62,958 bases of DNA from a virus. The stretch spans positions 1 to 62,958 of the IMG/VR virus record IMGVR_UViG_3300029951_000028. The stretch is one strand, 5' to 3'. Each line of letters starts with the position of its first letter. The stretch's first letter is position 1. Below the pieces are notes generated by a model. The model did not search any database. It was given only the letters and a program-made list of their open reading frames with translations, and was not told the origin of the DNA. Below, one piece after another: positions 48,002 to 57,057 of this stretch. The position numbers and the translations under genes were made by a program.

Positions 48002-48210
48002 CCCGGCTCGACGCGCTGTGGGGCATCCGCTTCATGCCAGCGCCGCACATGGTCGAGACGGTCGAAGCCCGCGTGCCGGGCGGCTACATGAACCGCTGGC
48101 TCATCCGCGCCAAGGTGACGCGGCCGATGCGCAGCTTCTACCACATCGGGAACACCGTCCACGCGCACCCCGAGGTGCTCGAACAACTCAAGAAGGAACT
48201 TACGAAGTGA
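47998..48210 (+). CDS. Small hypothetical protein
   Basis: 70 residues: two or three strands (RVPGGYMNRWLIRAKVTRPM) and a C-terminal helix (LEQLKKELTK). Coupled to neighbours by overlaps. No family recognised. Confidence 0.55.
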   Translation: MTRLDALWGIRFMPAPHMVETVEARVPGGYMNRWLIRAKVTRPMRSFYHIGNTVHAHPEVLEQLKKELTK

Positions 48211-48518
48211 ACAAACCAATCGAGAAGGGCTGCCTCGCCGACGTGATCCGCGGCGCCCTGGGCGACGACAGCCCGAACAAGGGCCTCGTGGTCGAGGTGC
48301 TGGCCTACGTCGGCGACGACCCGACGTTCGGCCGCATCTGGCGCTGCAAAGGCGAGTACGTCGAGAGCTACGCGGCGGTGACCGGCGCCACGGTGCGCAC
48401 GCCGCCGCGCGGCGACGGAACGATGGACTTCGCGCAGGACTGGCTCCGCCGCCGGCCCGACACCCCGCAGGCCCCCGAGGCCACCACGATCGACGCACCG
48501 GACGAGGTGACCGCATGA
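48207..48518 (+). CDS. Small hypothetical protein with KOW/SH3-like start
   Basis: 103 residues from a GTG overlapping the upstream stop. EKGCLADVIRG, NKGLVVEVLAYV and GRIWRCKGEYVESY suggest a small beta barrel seen in other phage early genes. Acidic, disordered C-terminus. Confidence 0.55.
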   Translation: MNKPIEKGCLADVIRGALGDDSPNKGLVVEVLAYVGDDPTFGRIWRCKGEYVESYAAVTGATVRTPPRGDGTMDFAQDWLRRRPDTPQAPEATTIDAPDEVTA

Positions 48519-48922
48519 CCCCCGACCGCCTGAAAGAACTGAATCGCCTGGCGCGCAACGTCGAGTCGCTGGAGCAGGTGCTCAGCGCGCATCGCGACCG
48601 CAACAACTCCTTCGCGGAGGACCACGTCTCGCCGGACACGGTGAAGCGCGCCCGCAAGATCCTCGAGGACGATCTGGAGAAACAGATCGTCGCGGCCAAG
48701 GCAGCGTTCGCTGCGGCCGACGCGCTGCCGGTCGCGAAGCACGACCATCCGAGCGCGCAATGCATCAAGCGGCTGCGCGACATCGCCGACATGATCGAGA
48801 GCAACCAGGCGTACATCTCCACCTTTTCCCTCTCAGGCATGAGCCACCACGCCACCGAGATCGAGATGCGCGTCGGCTGGCACGAGATCGACAAAAGCGC
48901 ACCGCTGTGGAGGACGCGATGA
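48515..48922 (+). CDS. Hypothetical helical protein
   Basis: 135 residues, helical hairpins (RLKELNRLARNVESLEQVLS; DDLEKQIVAAKAAFAAADA) and a final strand pair (EIEMRVGWHEIDK). No recognised family. Confidence 0.55.
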   Translation: MTPDRLKELNRLARNVESLEQVLSAHRDRNNSFAEDHVSPDTVKRARKILEDDLEKQIVAAKAAFAAADALPVAKHDHPSAQCIKRLRDIADMIESNQAYISTFSLSGMSHHATEIEMRVGWHEIDKSAPLWRTR

Positions 48923-49146
48923 GCCGCAAGAAGAAGTTCGTGCTGGACCCGTCCACGGCGCGGGTCATCGCCATCATCCGCAACGCGCTCGACGCCGTGG
49001 AGTCGGGCCGCGCCAAGATGCTCGCCGGCTCGTGCGACATCGAGCCGCGCTACACCAAGCTGTCCGTGACGAAGCTGTCCGACCCGTTCCCCGGGCCCGA
49101 CGCGATGCGGGTCAAGGCAACCATCCACGTGGACGGCCCGCTGTGA
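48919..49146 (+). CDS. Small hypothetical protein
   Basis: 75 residues: basic start (MSRKKKFVLDP), one helix (RVIAIIRNALDAVESGRA) and a beta end. Overlaps both neighbours. Confidence 0.5.
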   Translation: MSRKKKFVLDPSTARVIAIIRNALDAVESGRAKMLAGSCDIEPRYTKLSVTKLSDPFPGPDAMRVKATIHVDGPL

Positions 49147-49379
49147 GCAACGCTCGAGAACAACTTTGGATCGGCGTCGCCATCGCAGTGGCGCGCTCGG
49201 AGGGCGCGAAGGACGCCGCGGCGCCGGCCCGCTGGGCTGACCGCGCGCTGGAGGCGTTCGACAAGCAATTCAAGCCGCCGGCCCCGCCCGCGTGCGCGGA
49301 CTGCGGCGCGGTGGGCGGCTCGCTCGCCTCGTGGGGCGGCGATTCGCGTTGGCACTGCCTCCCGAGATGCGCCAAATGA
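49143..49379 (+). CDS. Small zinc-binding protein
   Basis: 78 residues from a GTG overlapping the upstream stop. Helical first half; second half CADCGAVGG...WHCLPRCAK gives four Cys, probably one zinc site. Overlaps the methyltransferase start by 4 bases. Confidence 0.5.
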   Translation: MSNAREQLWIGVAIAVARSEGAKDAAAPARWADRALEAFDKQFKPPAPPACADCGAVGGSLASWGGDSRWHCLPRCAK

Positions 49380-50311
49380 ACACTGTTTTGTTTGGAGATT
49401 GCCGCCAGTCGCTGCGCACCTTCGCGGCGTTCGGCGTGAAGGCCCAGGTCTGCGTCACCAGCCCGCCATACTTCGGCCTGCGCTCCTACGGGGACGGCGC
49501 CGACGAGATGGGCAAGGAGGAGACGCCCGAGGAGTTCGTGCAGAACCTCGTGGAAGTGTTCCGCCTGGTGCGCGACGTGCTGGCCGACGACGGCGTGGTG
49601 TTCCTGAACATGGGAGACAGCTACGCTTCGCGCGGCGGCCAGGGCCCGCAGACCAACGCAGGCGCGATGCGCGGGTCGGGCGAGCAAGTCACGAAGTCGA
49701 ACCGCTTCCACGGGGGTGAGTACAAGGTCAAGGATCTGATCGGCGTCCCCTGGATGCTGGCCTTCGCCCTGCGCGCCGACGGCTGGTATCTGCGCCAAGA
49801 GATCATATGGGCCAAGGCGGAGAGCGGCGACGCGCGCGAGGGGCGCTGCATGCCTGAGTCGGTGCGCGACCGCTTCACCAAGGCGCACGAGCAGATTTTC
49901 CTACTGTCCAAGGCGCCCACGTACTACTTCGACGTTGACGCCGTGAAGGAGCCCGCGCAGGATTGGGGCAAGGCCCGCGATCGCACCAACATGCGCGGCG
50001 GCACCGACGACCCCAAGCTCAAGCACGGCGGCCTATCCAAGGTGAACCACCCGATGGGCAACCGCCGCAGCGTGTGGCGCGTCAACCCGGGCGGCTTCAA
50101 GGGCGCGCACTTCGCAGTGTTCCCCGCGGCGCTAGTCGAGCCGTGCGTGCTCTCGGGCTCGCGGCCTGGCGACATCGTGCTGGATCCCTTCATGGGCTCG
50201 GGCACCGTTGCCGGCGTGGCGCTGAAGCACGGCCGCCAGTACATCGGCTGCGAGTTGTACGAGTCGTATCGGGAATTGCAAGGCCAACGGATCGCTCAAA
50301 TCACAACTTGA
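49376..50311 (+). CDS. DNA N6-adenine / N4-cytosine methyltransferase
   Basis: 311 residues. Motif IV TSPPYFGLR (28-36) and motif I DPFMGSGTVAGVAL near 269-282 in beta-class order, plus VFLNMGDSY and YLRQEIIWAKAE typical of the family. TSPPY is compatible with m4C or m6A. Second methyltransferase of the phage; no restriction partner adjacent. Its stop codon overlaps the following -35 box. Confidence 0.9.
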   Translation: MNTVLFGDCRQSLRTFAAFGVKAQVCVTSPPYFGLRSYGDGADEMGKEETPEEFVQNLVEVFRLVRDVLADDGVVFLNMGDSYASRGGQGPQTNAGAMRGSGEQVTKSNRFHGGEYKVKDLIGVPWMLAFALRADGWYLRQEIIWAKAESGDAREGRCMPESVRDRFTKAHEQIFLLSKAPTYYFDVDAVKEPAQDWGKARDRTNMRGGTDDPKLKHGGLSKVNHPMGNRRSVWRVNPGGFKGAHFAVFPAALVEPCVLSGSRPGDIVLDPFMGSGTVAGVALKHGRQYIGCELYESYRELQGQRIAQITT

Positions 50312-50336
50312 CGACTTCGTTAAATATCACTAGAGT
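50308..50336 (+). promoter_or_regulatory. DUF2815 promoter with embedded operator
   Basis: TTGACG (50308-50313), spacer ACTTCGTTAAATATCAC (17), TAGAGT (50331-50336). The TGA of the upstream methyltransferase is part of the -35 box. The best example of the promoter-operator unit. Confidence 0.9.
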
Positions 50337-50371
50337 TCGTCTGTCCTAACCACAACCAACCGCAAAGCACT

Positions 50372-51229
50372 ATGAGCGCAAAGCAAATTCTCTTCCCGCC
50401 CGGCCGTTACGTCGGCGGTTCCGTGTACGAGTCCAAGGCCGTCACGGATGACAACGACAAGCCGAAGTTCAAGGACGACGGCAAGCCGATGATCGAGTGG
50501 TCGTTCGCGGTCGCCATCCCCAAGGTCGGCGCCGACTGGAAGCAGACCCCGTGGGGCCAGCAGGTCGTGCTCGCGGCCACGGAAGGCTACCCGAACGGCG
50601 AGTACAACGCCGCCCGCTTCGCGTGGAAGATCACCGACGGCGACAGCACCGCGCCGAACAGCCGCGGCAACAAGCCGTGCGACCAAGAAGGCTTCCGCGG
50701 CTGCTGGGTGATCTGGTTCTCCAGCCGTGCGCAGGCCCCGCGCCTGACCGACAAGTTCGGCACGCAGGAGGGCAACCTGCTGTACGGTGACGGCGTGCAG
50801 CGCATCAAGCCGGGCCACGTGATCCAGGTGTTCGCGCTGGTCAAGGACAACGCGCCGGCCAAGTCCCCGGGCGTCTACATGAACTATGACGTGGTCGCCC
50901 ACACGGACGACACCACCCCGGTGATCGAACTGCGCTCCCTGACCGACACCAGCAAGGTCGGCTTCGGCGGTGGCGGTGCTCCCGCGGCCAACACGGCACC
51001 CGCCAACTACGGCACGACGGCTCCGGGCGCTCCCGCGCAAACGGTCGTCACGCCGCAGCCGGGCATGCTCGCCGCTCCGGGCGCGCCGATGGCTCCCTCC
51101 GCGCCGCTCGCTCCCGTGGCCCCGGTCGGCCCCGTCATGCTGCCGGCCGCCAACGGCGTCAGCTACGCGGCCTACAAGGCCAACGGCTGGACCGACGAGC
51201 AGCTCCGCCAGCACCAGCTGATGGCCTGA
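50372..51229 (+). CDS. DUF2815 single-stranded DNA-binding protein
   Basis: 285 residues. ILFPPGRYVGGSVYESKAVTD, then MIEWSFAVAIPKVG, NKPCDQEGFRGCWVIWFSS and GDGVQRIKPGHVIQVFALVK fit the OB-like DUF2815 family that serves as phage SSB. The C-terminal 90 residues are Pro/Ala/Gly-rich, then AAYKANGWTDEQLRQHQLMA, likely a protein-interaction tail in place of the acidic SSB tip. A separate strong promoter suits a protein needed in quantity. Confidence 0.85.
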   Translation: MSAKQILFPPGRYVGGSVYESKAVTDDNDKPKFKDDGKPMIEWSFAVAIPKVGADWKQTPWGQQVVLAATEGYPNGEYNAARFAWKITDGDSTAPNSRGNKPCDQEGFRGCWVIWFSSRAQAPRLTDKFGTQEGNLLYGDGVQRIKPGHVIQVFALVKDNAPAKSPGVYMNYDVVAHTDDTTPVIELRSLTDTSKVGFGGGGAPAANTAPANYGTTAPGAPAQTVVTPQPGMLAAPGAPMAPSAPLAPVAPVGPVMLPAANGVSYAAYKANGWTDEQLRQHQLMA

Positions 51230-51260
51230 TCGCCCGAGGCCGCCACGCTGGGGCCTCTCA

Positions 51261-51272
51261 CTTCGTTTAAAG
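51261..51272 (+). promoter_or_regulatory. Operator half-site overlapping a ribosome site
   Basis: CTTCGTTTAAAGGA: the half-site runs directly into the AAAGGA that serves the TTG start at 51281. No promoter boxes fit. A bound protein here could block transcript elongation or simply be chance. Confidence 0.35.
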
Positions 51273-51280
51273 GAACCGTC

Positions 51281-51370
51281 TTGATCGTCCTCGACATCAT
51301 CGCCCTGGTCCTCGTGGGCGCCGTCTTCTACGCCGGGTACTGCCCCGGCCGCTGGGTTCACACCCGATGA
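51281..51370 (+). CDS. Tiny membrane protein, TTG start
   Basis: 29 residues: IVLDIIALVLVGAVFYAGY is one transmembrane helix, then CPGRWVHTR. AAGGA six bases before TTG and an ATGA overlap with the next gene support it. Confidence 0.5.
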   Translation: MIVLDIIALVLVGAVFYAGYCPGRWVHTR

Positions 51371-51687
51371 CCCTCGCCACCATCGAGATCGGTCAGAAGG
51401 CCCTCGTCACGACCGACGGGTGGTTCTTCGCCCCCGACGGTCGCCAGTACCGCGCCGTCTTCGGCACGGTCAAGGCGGTGCGCACCGCGGAGGAATCGCT
51501 CGGCGTGCGGCCCAACGGCCGCAGCACGAACTGGTATCTGCAGATCGGCGCGCTCACCCTCGCCGGCTGCCAGGTGCACTACGTCTTGCGCTGCGACGAG
51601 TGCTCCACCGCTTCGCACATCCCGGACTTCACGACCGCACCGTTTGTCAAGTTCGACCGACCGACCAGCATCTTCCACACGGACTAG
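51367..51687 (+). CDS. Hypothetical protein
   Basis: 106 residues, beta-rich, IEIGQKALVTTDGWFFAPDG and VRTAEESLGVRPNGRSTNWY with a later Cys pair (RCDEC). Resembles phage early proteins often placed near SSB genes, but I cannot name the family. Confidence 0.55.
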   Translation: MTLATIEIGQKALVTTDGWFFAPDGRQYRAVFGTVKAVRTAEESLGVRPNGRSTNWYLQIGALTLAGCQVHYVLRCDECSTASHIPDFTTAPFVKFDRPTSIFHTD

Positions 51688-51692
51688 GACAC

Positions 51693-51920
51693 ATGCTCAA
51701 CGACGCACACAAAGCCGTGGACGACCTGGCTGCAATCTGCCGCCAGGCCATCGCCCGCGATACCCCGCTCGACCCGATCGCGGACGAGGCAACGCGCATC
51801 AGCGCCGCAGACCTCACCGCGTTCGAGGTGGCGAACATGCTGGCCGCCGCGGCGGTGTGCGGCATCGACGTGGGCGCCGCGATGCGCCGTCTGCTTATCT
51901 CCGAAGGAGTCACCGAATGA
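51693..51920 (+). CDS. Small helical protein
   Basis: 75 residues, entirely helical (AVDDLAAICRQAIARDTPLD; AFEVANMLAAAAVCGIDVG). Overlaps the next start. No recognised family. Confidence 0.5.
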   Translation: MLNDAHKAVDDLAAICRQAIARDTPLDPIADEATRISAADLTAFEVANMLAAAAVCGIDVGAAMRRLLISEGVTE

Positions 51921-52159
51921 AGCCCCGCCACCTGAAGTTCGCAGTGCTCCTGTCCGTCTGCCTGCTGCCCGCGCTCCTCGTGGCGATCGTGGCGAGCTTG
52001 GTGGTCGCGGCGGCCGGCGCGGCGGGAATCGCCTTGTACCTCGTCATCGACGCGCTCATCGAGACGCTGCTGTTCCCCTACCGGGTGTGGCAGTGCGAGC
52101 GCGCGCCGCAGGGCCTGTCCTGGCCCGAGCACATCGTCCACGAAGACCTCAACGACTGA
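51917..52159 (+). CDS. Membrane protein
   Basis: 80 residues with one or two hydrophobic helices (LKFAVLLSVCLLPALLVAIV; AAAGAAGIALYLVIDALIET). C-terminal soluble tail. Function unknown. Confidence 0.5.
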   Translation: MKPRHLKFAVLLSVCLLPALLVAIVASLVVAAAGAAGIALYLVIDALIETLLFPYRVWQCERAPQGLSWPEHIVHEDLND

Positions 52160-52168
52160 CGCCAAACC

Positions 52169-53014
52169 ATGCAACTTGAAACTCTGACCAAGCTCGCCGA
52201 GTCCCACTCGATGGGCAACAAGCGCGCCACCGAGCTGCTGGCCGCCGCGGGCGTGCAGCCCTCCGCCGAGGTGTCGTTCGGCAAGGGCACCATGCGGCTG
52301 TACGAAGCGGAGCCCGCGCGCGCCGCGCTGGTCGCCGCCGTGAAGGCCGAGGGCGAAGCGGCTGCCGCTGCCGCCCTGGCCGCGCTGCCTCCGGTGACGC
52401 AGGCCCCCACGGTTCTCGGCATCGAGTACGTCATGGAGGCCGTCGCCGCGGCGCACGCCGAGAACCGCCGCCTGCACACCGCCGCGGTCGGCGACCATGA
52501 GCGCATCGAGACGGCGACCACGAAGCTGGCCGACCAGAACGTCCTGCTGCTGCGCGCGATCGAGAGCATCAAGACCACGTTCCTCGGCAAGCTGGACGCG
52601 CTGCAGGAATCCTTCGACGCGCGCATCGACTCGCTGGCCGACCCGCTCTCGCGCATCACGAGATCGACCGCGCCGCTGGGCCTCGTGCCAGGTCGAGATC
52701 CCACGCCTGCGCCCAAGACCCGCGTGGGCATCATCGGCTTGTTCCCCGCGCAGTCGACCACGATTGAGAAGGAGTTCGCCGACGTGTTCGACCTGGTGCT
52801 GATCCCCGGCGCCGAGAGCACGCCGGGCGGCTTGGTGTCGAAGCTCTCCAGCTGCCACAGCGTGTTCGTCATGCAGGTCGGCCAGTCCAAGGCCGGCGAG
52901 CGTCTGCTGAAGGAGGCAGGTGTCCGCGCCACGCGCATCACCGGCAGCATCTCCTCGCTGCGCAACGAGCTGACCAACCTGTTCGTGTCGATCAGCGACA
53001 AGAAGGCGGCTTGA
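52169..53014 (+). CDS. Coiled-coil protein with DUF2325-like C-terminal domain
   Basis: 281 residues. The first 55 include an HTH-like start (NKRATELLAAAGVQP). A coiled coil spans about 90-170. The C-terminal 85 residues (KTRVGIIGLFPAQSTTIEKE, FDLVLIPGAESTPGGL, HSVFVMQVGQSKAGERLL) look like a small Rossmann-type DUF2325 domain. It lies two genes before the SLOG-polymerase. Possibly a nucleotide sensor or DNA-bound cofactor; function unknown. Confidence 0.5.
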   Translation: MQLETLTKLAESHSMGNKRATELLAAAGVQPSAEVSFGKGTMRLYEAEPARAALVAAVKAEGEAAAAAALAALPPVTQAPTVLGIEYVMEAVAAAHAENRRLHTAAVGDHERIETATTKLADQNVLLLRAIESIKTTFLGKLDALQESFDARIDSLADPLSRITRSTAPLGLVPGRDPTPAPKTRVGIIGLFPAQSTTIEKEFADVFDLVLIPGAESTPGGLVSKLSSCHSVFVMQVGQSKAGERLLKEAGVRATRITGSISSLRNELTNLFVSISDKKAA

Positions 53015-53015
53015 G

Positions 53016-53909
53016 ATGAGCGCGGGCGCCACGATGGAGTATCGCTACGGCAACAAGAACAACTGGCGCCGCCGCGTGTGGAACGCCGTGCGTGAGGTGA
53101 CGGACAACCCGCGGGACTCGCTGGTGTTGTTCCTCGCAGGGCGCGAGGCTGCAGACGTAGCCGTCGCTGCCGCCAAGGGGTTCCGCCCGGTGAACATGAT
53201 CGCGGTCGAGCGGGACCCGGAGACACTGCGTCATCTGCGTGCCAACGGGCAGCTGACCATCGACGGCGATCTCACCGGAGCGATGGCCGCGTGGCCTAAC
53301 ACCCGGCCCGTTTCGGTCGTCATCGCCGACTTCTGCTGCGGTTTGTCCCCTGTGCTCGCCTTCGAGCTAGTCACCGCGTGGATGACCCAGCCGTTTTACC
53401 GCGCAACCATGGTCGTCAACTTTCTGAGGGGCCGGGACGCTGCGAGCAATGAAATCCGGCAGGGCTGCATCGAGTGGCTGTCCGATCTTCGGCGCCGCCT
53501 GGATGAACTGGAGGACGACATGCTCGACCTCCACGACGGGGGCGCGCCGATTCCGCTGCACTACTGCCGCGCGCTCACAGAGAGTGATCCGAAGTCCCGT
53601 GCGCTGCATTTCTTTCTCATGACCGCAGGCCTCTACTTCGGCGAGCGCGACCCGAGCCTCTTTCAGATCGAGGCGATGTTCGCAATGCAACGCCCCTCGA
53701 TTTTTAGCTATCGGTCCACCGCCGGCAACCAAGTGTTCGACACCGTGGTCATAGCCGCCCCCGGTCGGAATTTGGACTCCGCAGGCATCAGCGGTGAACT
53801 GGCCGACGCAATCCACGCGGCGTCCATCAAAACGCGCCCGGCCCGAGGAGGCGTGAAACAGAGCATCTCCGCCATTCTCGCGCACCACACCCGTCGCACC
53901 CAATGCTGA
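53016..53909 (+). CDS. Rossmann-type, methyltransferase-like protein
   Basis: 297 residues. Glycine-poor Rossmann pattern: LVLFLAGREAADVAVAAAKG, then MIAVERDPETLRHLR (acidic end of strand 2, as for SAM binding), then VVIADFCCGLSPVLA. Lacks a clear catalytic motif (no PPY/PC). The sequence is less GC-biased than its neighbours, suggesting separate acquisition. Could modify nucleic acid or protein; this is inference. Confidence 0.5.
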   Translation: MSAGATMEYRYGNKNNWRRRVWNAVREVTDNPRDSLVLFLAGREAADVAVAAAKGFRPVNMIAVERDPETLRHLRANGQLTIDGDLTGAMAAWPNTRPVSVVIADFCCGLSPVLAFELVTAWMTQPFYRATMVVNFLRGRDAASNEIRQGCIEWLSDLRRRLDELEDDMLDLHDGGAPIPLHYCRALTESDPKSRALHFFLMTAGLYFGERDPSLFQIEAMFAMQRPSIFSYRSTAGNQVFDTVVIAAPGRNLDSAGISGELADAIHAASIKTRPARGGVKQSISAILAHHTRRTQC

Positions 53910-56900
53910 CCGCCCCGCCCCCTCCCCTCCGCACCATCATCGCCGGCAGCCGCGACATCACTGACCTGGCGCACGTGCGCGCCGCGATGGCGTCGTGTCC
54001 CTGGTTCCCGTCGGTCGTGGTGAGCGGCGCCGCGCGCGGCGTGGACAAGCTCGGCGAGCGGTGGGCGGCGGAGCGCGGCATCCCGGTCGAGAGCCACCCG
54101 GCCGACTGGGACAAGCACGGCAAGCACGCGGGGCACCTGCGCAACGCCGAGATGGCGCGCGCCTCCGACGGCCTCGTGGCGGTGTGGGACGGCCGCAGCC
54201 CCGGCACGCGCGACATGATCGACTCGGCACGCTCGATGGGCCTCCGCGTCCACGTCGTGCAGGTCGTGGTGCCGTACCCCGCCGCTCCACCCGCCCCGCG
54301 GGCGGTGCCGACGATCGACGCGCGGGACATCCCCGGGCTGCAGGCACCACTCCAGCCGATCTGCAAGCGTGCGCGCGAGGGCAACGGCATCGTGCCGCTG
54401 GACTGCCTGTTCGGGTGCGCCCACGGCTGCGGCAAGCCGGCGTTCGGGATCTCGCCCGCTGCCCCGCCGGCGCCGGTGCCGGTGCACAAGCTGCCGCGCG
54501 GCACGGTGCTGCGCGTGGGGCCGTCCTACGCCACGGTGAACGCCGAGTGCGACATGGAAGCGTTCTCCGAGGCCGGCTGGACGTGGGACGGCGAGCAGCG
54601 CAAGTGGCTCAAGCCCGAGGGCGCGTCGAAGCAGAAGAAGGGCCTGGAGATCGTCGGGGTGGATCTCTACGCGCGCCACCCGAGCGCGGCGATCCTGATG
54701 ATGGCCTACGACCTGAAGGACGGCCTCGGCTGGCGCGTGTGGCTCGAAGGGCAGCCGTTCCCCGCCGACCTGGCCGCGCACATCGCCGCCGGCAGGATCC
54801 TCGAAGCGCACAACTCCGGGTTCGAGCAGCGCATGTGGCTTCACGTCGGGGTCAAGAAGTACGGCTGGCCAGCGATGCCCGACCACCTGTGGCGCTGCAG
54901 CGCGGCGAAGGCGCGGGCCTACGCCTACCCCGGCAAGCTGGACGAGGTGGGCGCCGTGATGAAGCTCGACATCCAGAAGGATGAAGCGGGCAAGGCGCTC
55001 ATCGACAAGTTCACCATGCCGCGCAACCCGACGGCGCGCGATCCGCGCACGCGCGTGCTGCTCCAGTGGTCGGCCGACGTGGCCGCGGCGCGCGCTGCCT
55101 ACGACAAGCTCGGGATCCCGCACGGCTACCACGTGGAGGACATCGCGCAGCCCAAGGCGCCGCGCGCCAAGAAGGACCAGACGGTCGAGATGATCGTGCC
55201 GGGCCTGTGGCGCGTCACCACGGCCGGCGCTCTCACCGCTGAGACGGTGGCCAAGGACTACGCCGACACACTGGCGTTCGTGCGCTACTGCGTGCGCGAC
55301 ATCGAGTCCGAGGCGGAGGTGTCCGGTCGCTGCCCGGATCTGGAAGGGGACGAGCTGGAGTGGTGGCAGTTCGGCCAGGAGAGCAACGCGCACGGTATGC
55401 ACGTCGACCGCGTCGGGCTGGACAACTGCGCGGAGATCGTGCGGCAGTGCCTCGCGCGCTACGACGCCGAGCTCGTGCAGATCACGGGCGGCCTCAAGTC
55501 CAGCCAGGTCAAGAAGATCACCGAGTGGCTCGCCGCGCGCGGCCTCCACATGGCGTCGCTGGACGAGGAGCACGTCACCGAGGCGCTGGAGCGCACCGAC
55601 CTGACGCCCGAGTGCCGCCGCGTGCTGGAGATCCGCGCCGCGGCCGGCAGCGCCTCGGTCAAGAAGGTGTTCGCGATCGAGAACACTCTGAGCCCCGACA
55701 ACCGGCTCCGCGACCTCTACATCATCAACGGGGCGCGCACGGGGCGCGATACCGGCGTCGGCGCGCAGCCCGCCAACCTGCCGAGCTACGGCCCCGCGCC
55801 GCACAAGTGCGCGTGCGGGACGTTCTTCGCCGGCCGCTTCTCCTGCCCGACGTGCAACACGCCGCTCGCCCCTGGCGCGAAGCCGGGCGAGTGGAGCCTG
55901 GCGTGCGCGGAGCAGGCGCTCGAGCTGTTCAAGAAACGCAGCTTGGCCGAGGTGGAGCGGGTGTGGGGCGTGGGCAATGCGCTGCACGCCGTCGCCGGCT
56001 GCCTGCGCGGCCTGTTCTGCGCGGCGCCGGGGCACGACCTGATCTCGTCCGACTACAACTCCATCGAGGCTGTGGCCATGGCGATGGTGTCGGGCGAGAA
56101 GTGGCGCATCGACACGTTCAACGGCCACGGCAAGATTTACGAAGCGTCGGCCGCGGCGATGTTCAAGATCCCGTTCGAGGACTTCATGTACCACCGGGGG
56201 TACACCCCGGAGCAGCTCAAGCAGCCCGAGTGGTGGAAGCAGGATCCGGCGATCCCCGGCAAGACGCACCACCCGCTGCGCAAGACTGGCAAGATTGCCG
56301 AGCTGGCGTTCGGCTTCCAGGGCGGCCTCGGTTCGGCCAATGCGTTCGGCATGCCGGGCAACGACGCGGAGAAGACGCAGAACGTGCGCGACTGGCGCAA
56401 CGTGAGTCCGAGCATCGAATGGCTGTGGGGTGGGCAGACGCAGGGCAAGGCCAACGCCATCCGCGGCCACGGCAGCAAGTGGGACAAGACGCCGTTCCTG
56501 TTCGGCGTGGAAGGCGCGTTCCTCAACGCCATCCGCCACGAGGGTGTCGAGTTCAAAATCAACCGGCTCGACAATACCTATACCGGGTTCTCCTATACCC
56601 GCCACGGCGACGTGATTTGGGCGCTGCTGCCGAGCGGTCGATATCTCAAGTACCACGCGGCGCGCGAGGGCGCCGGCAAGTGGGAAGGCCAAGCCGGCAT
56701 GTCCTACGAGGGCAAGAACACTAATCCGAAGAACGGGCCGGTGGGCTGGATCCGCATGGATACCTGGGGCGGTCGCCTCGTTGAGAATCTGATCCAGGCA
56801 ATTTGCCGAGACATCTTAAAAGAAGCTGTCTTGCGCTTGCGAAAAGCCGGCTACACCACCGTTATGCGCACTTATGACGAAGTCGTCTGCGAGATACTCA

Positions 56901-57019
56901 AGGGGTTTGGCAGCCACGAGGAGTTCGAGCGGATCGTGGAGATTCGCCCCTGGTGGGCGCCTGATTGGCCGATCCGGGCGCCGGACTCCTGGCGGGGGCT
57001 GCGCTACCGCAAAGCGTGA
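53903..57019 (+). CDS. SLOG-domain / family A DNA polymerase fusion
   Basis: 1038 residues. Residues 10-115 are a SLOG (DUF2493/YspA-like) domain: IIAGSRDITD, VVSGAARGVDKLGERW, LVAVWDGRSPGTRDM. A Pro linker leads to a short GWTWDGEQRKWL module. A 3'-5' exonuclease-like region (about 245-400; EIVGVDLYARHPSA, EAHNSGFEQRM) follows, but the first metal motif (FDxET) is replaced by a Lys-rich stretch, so proofreading is doubtful. Polymerase motifs: A SSDYNSIE (near 715), B TGKIAELAFGF (near 795-806), C TYDEVVCE (near 990). A CxC...CxxC zinc insert lies near 635-655. Confidence 0.88.
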   Translation: MLTAPPPPLRTIIAGSRDITDLAHVRAAMASCPWFPSVVVSGAARGVDKLGERWAAERGIPVESHPADWDKHGKHAGHLRNAEMARASDGLVAVWDGRSPGTRDMIDSARSMGLRVHVVQVVVPYPAAPPAPRAVPTIDARDIPGLQAPLQPICKRAREGNGIVPLDCLFGCAHGCGKPAFGISPAAPPAPVPVHKLPRGTVLRVGPSYATVNAECDMEAFSEAGWTWDGEQRKWLKPEGASKQKKGLEIVGVDLYARHPSAAILMMAYDLKDGLGWRVWLEGQPFPADLAAHIAAGRILEAHNSGFEQRMWLHVGVKKYGWPAMPDHLWRCSAAKARAYAYPGKLDEVGAVMKLDIQKDEAGKALIDKFTMPRNPTARDPRTRVLLQWSADVAAARAAYDKLGIPHGYHVEDIAQPKAPRAKKDQTVEMIVPGLWRVTTAGALTAETVAKDYADTLAFVRYCVRDIESEAEVSGRCPDLEGDELEWWQFGQESNAHGMHVDRVGLDNCAEIVRQCLARYDAELVQITGGLKSSQVKKITEWLAARGLHMASLDEEHVTEALERTDLTPECRRVLEIRAAAGSASVKKVFAIENTLSPDNRLRDLYIINGARTGRDTGVGAQPANLPSYGPAPHKCACGTFFAGRFSCPTCNTPLAPGAKPGEWSLACAEQALELFKKRSLAEVERVWGVGNALHAVAGCLRGLFCAAPGHDLISSDYNSIEAVAMAMVSGEKWRIDTFNGHGKIYEASAAAMFKIPFEDFMYHRGYTPEQLKQPEWWKQDPAIPGKTHHPLRKTGKIAELAFGFQGGLGSANAFGMPGNDAEKTQNVRDWRNVSPSIEWLWGGQTQGKANAIRGHGSKWDKTPFLFGVEGAFLNAIRHEGVEFKINRLDNTYTGFSYTRHGDVIWALLPSGRYLKYHAAREGAGKWEGQAGMSYEGKNTNPKNGPVGWIRMDTWGGRLVENLIQAICRDILKEAVLRLRKAGYTTVMRTYDEVVCEILKGFGSHEEFERIVEIRPWWAPDWPIRAPDSWRGLRYRKA

Positions 57020-57057
57020 CATTTGTAGGACAAGGCCGCATCCCACCTGTTTGGGGG

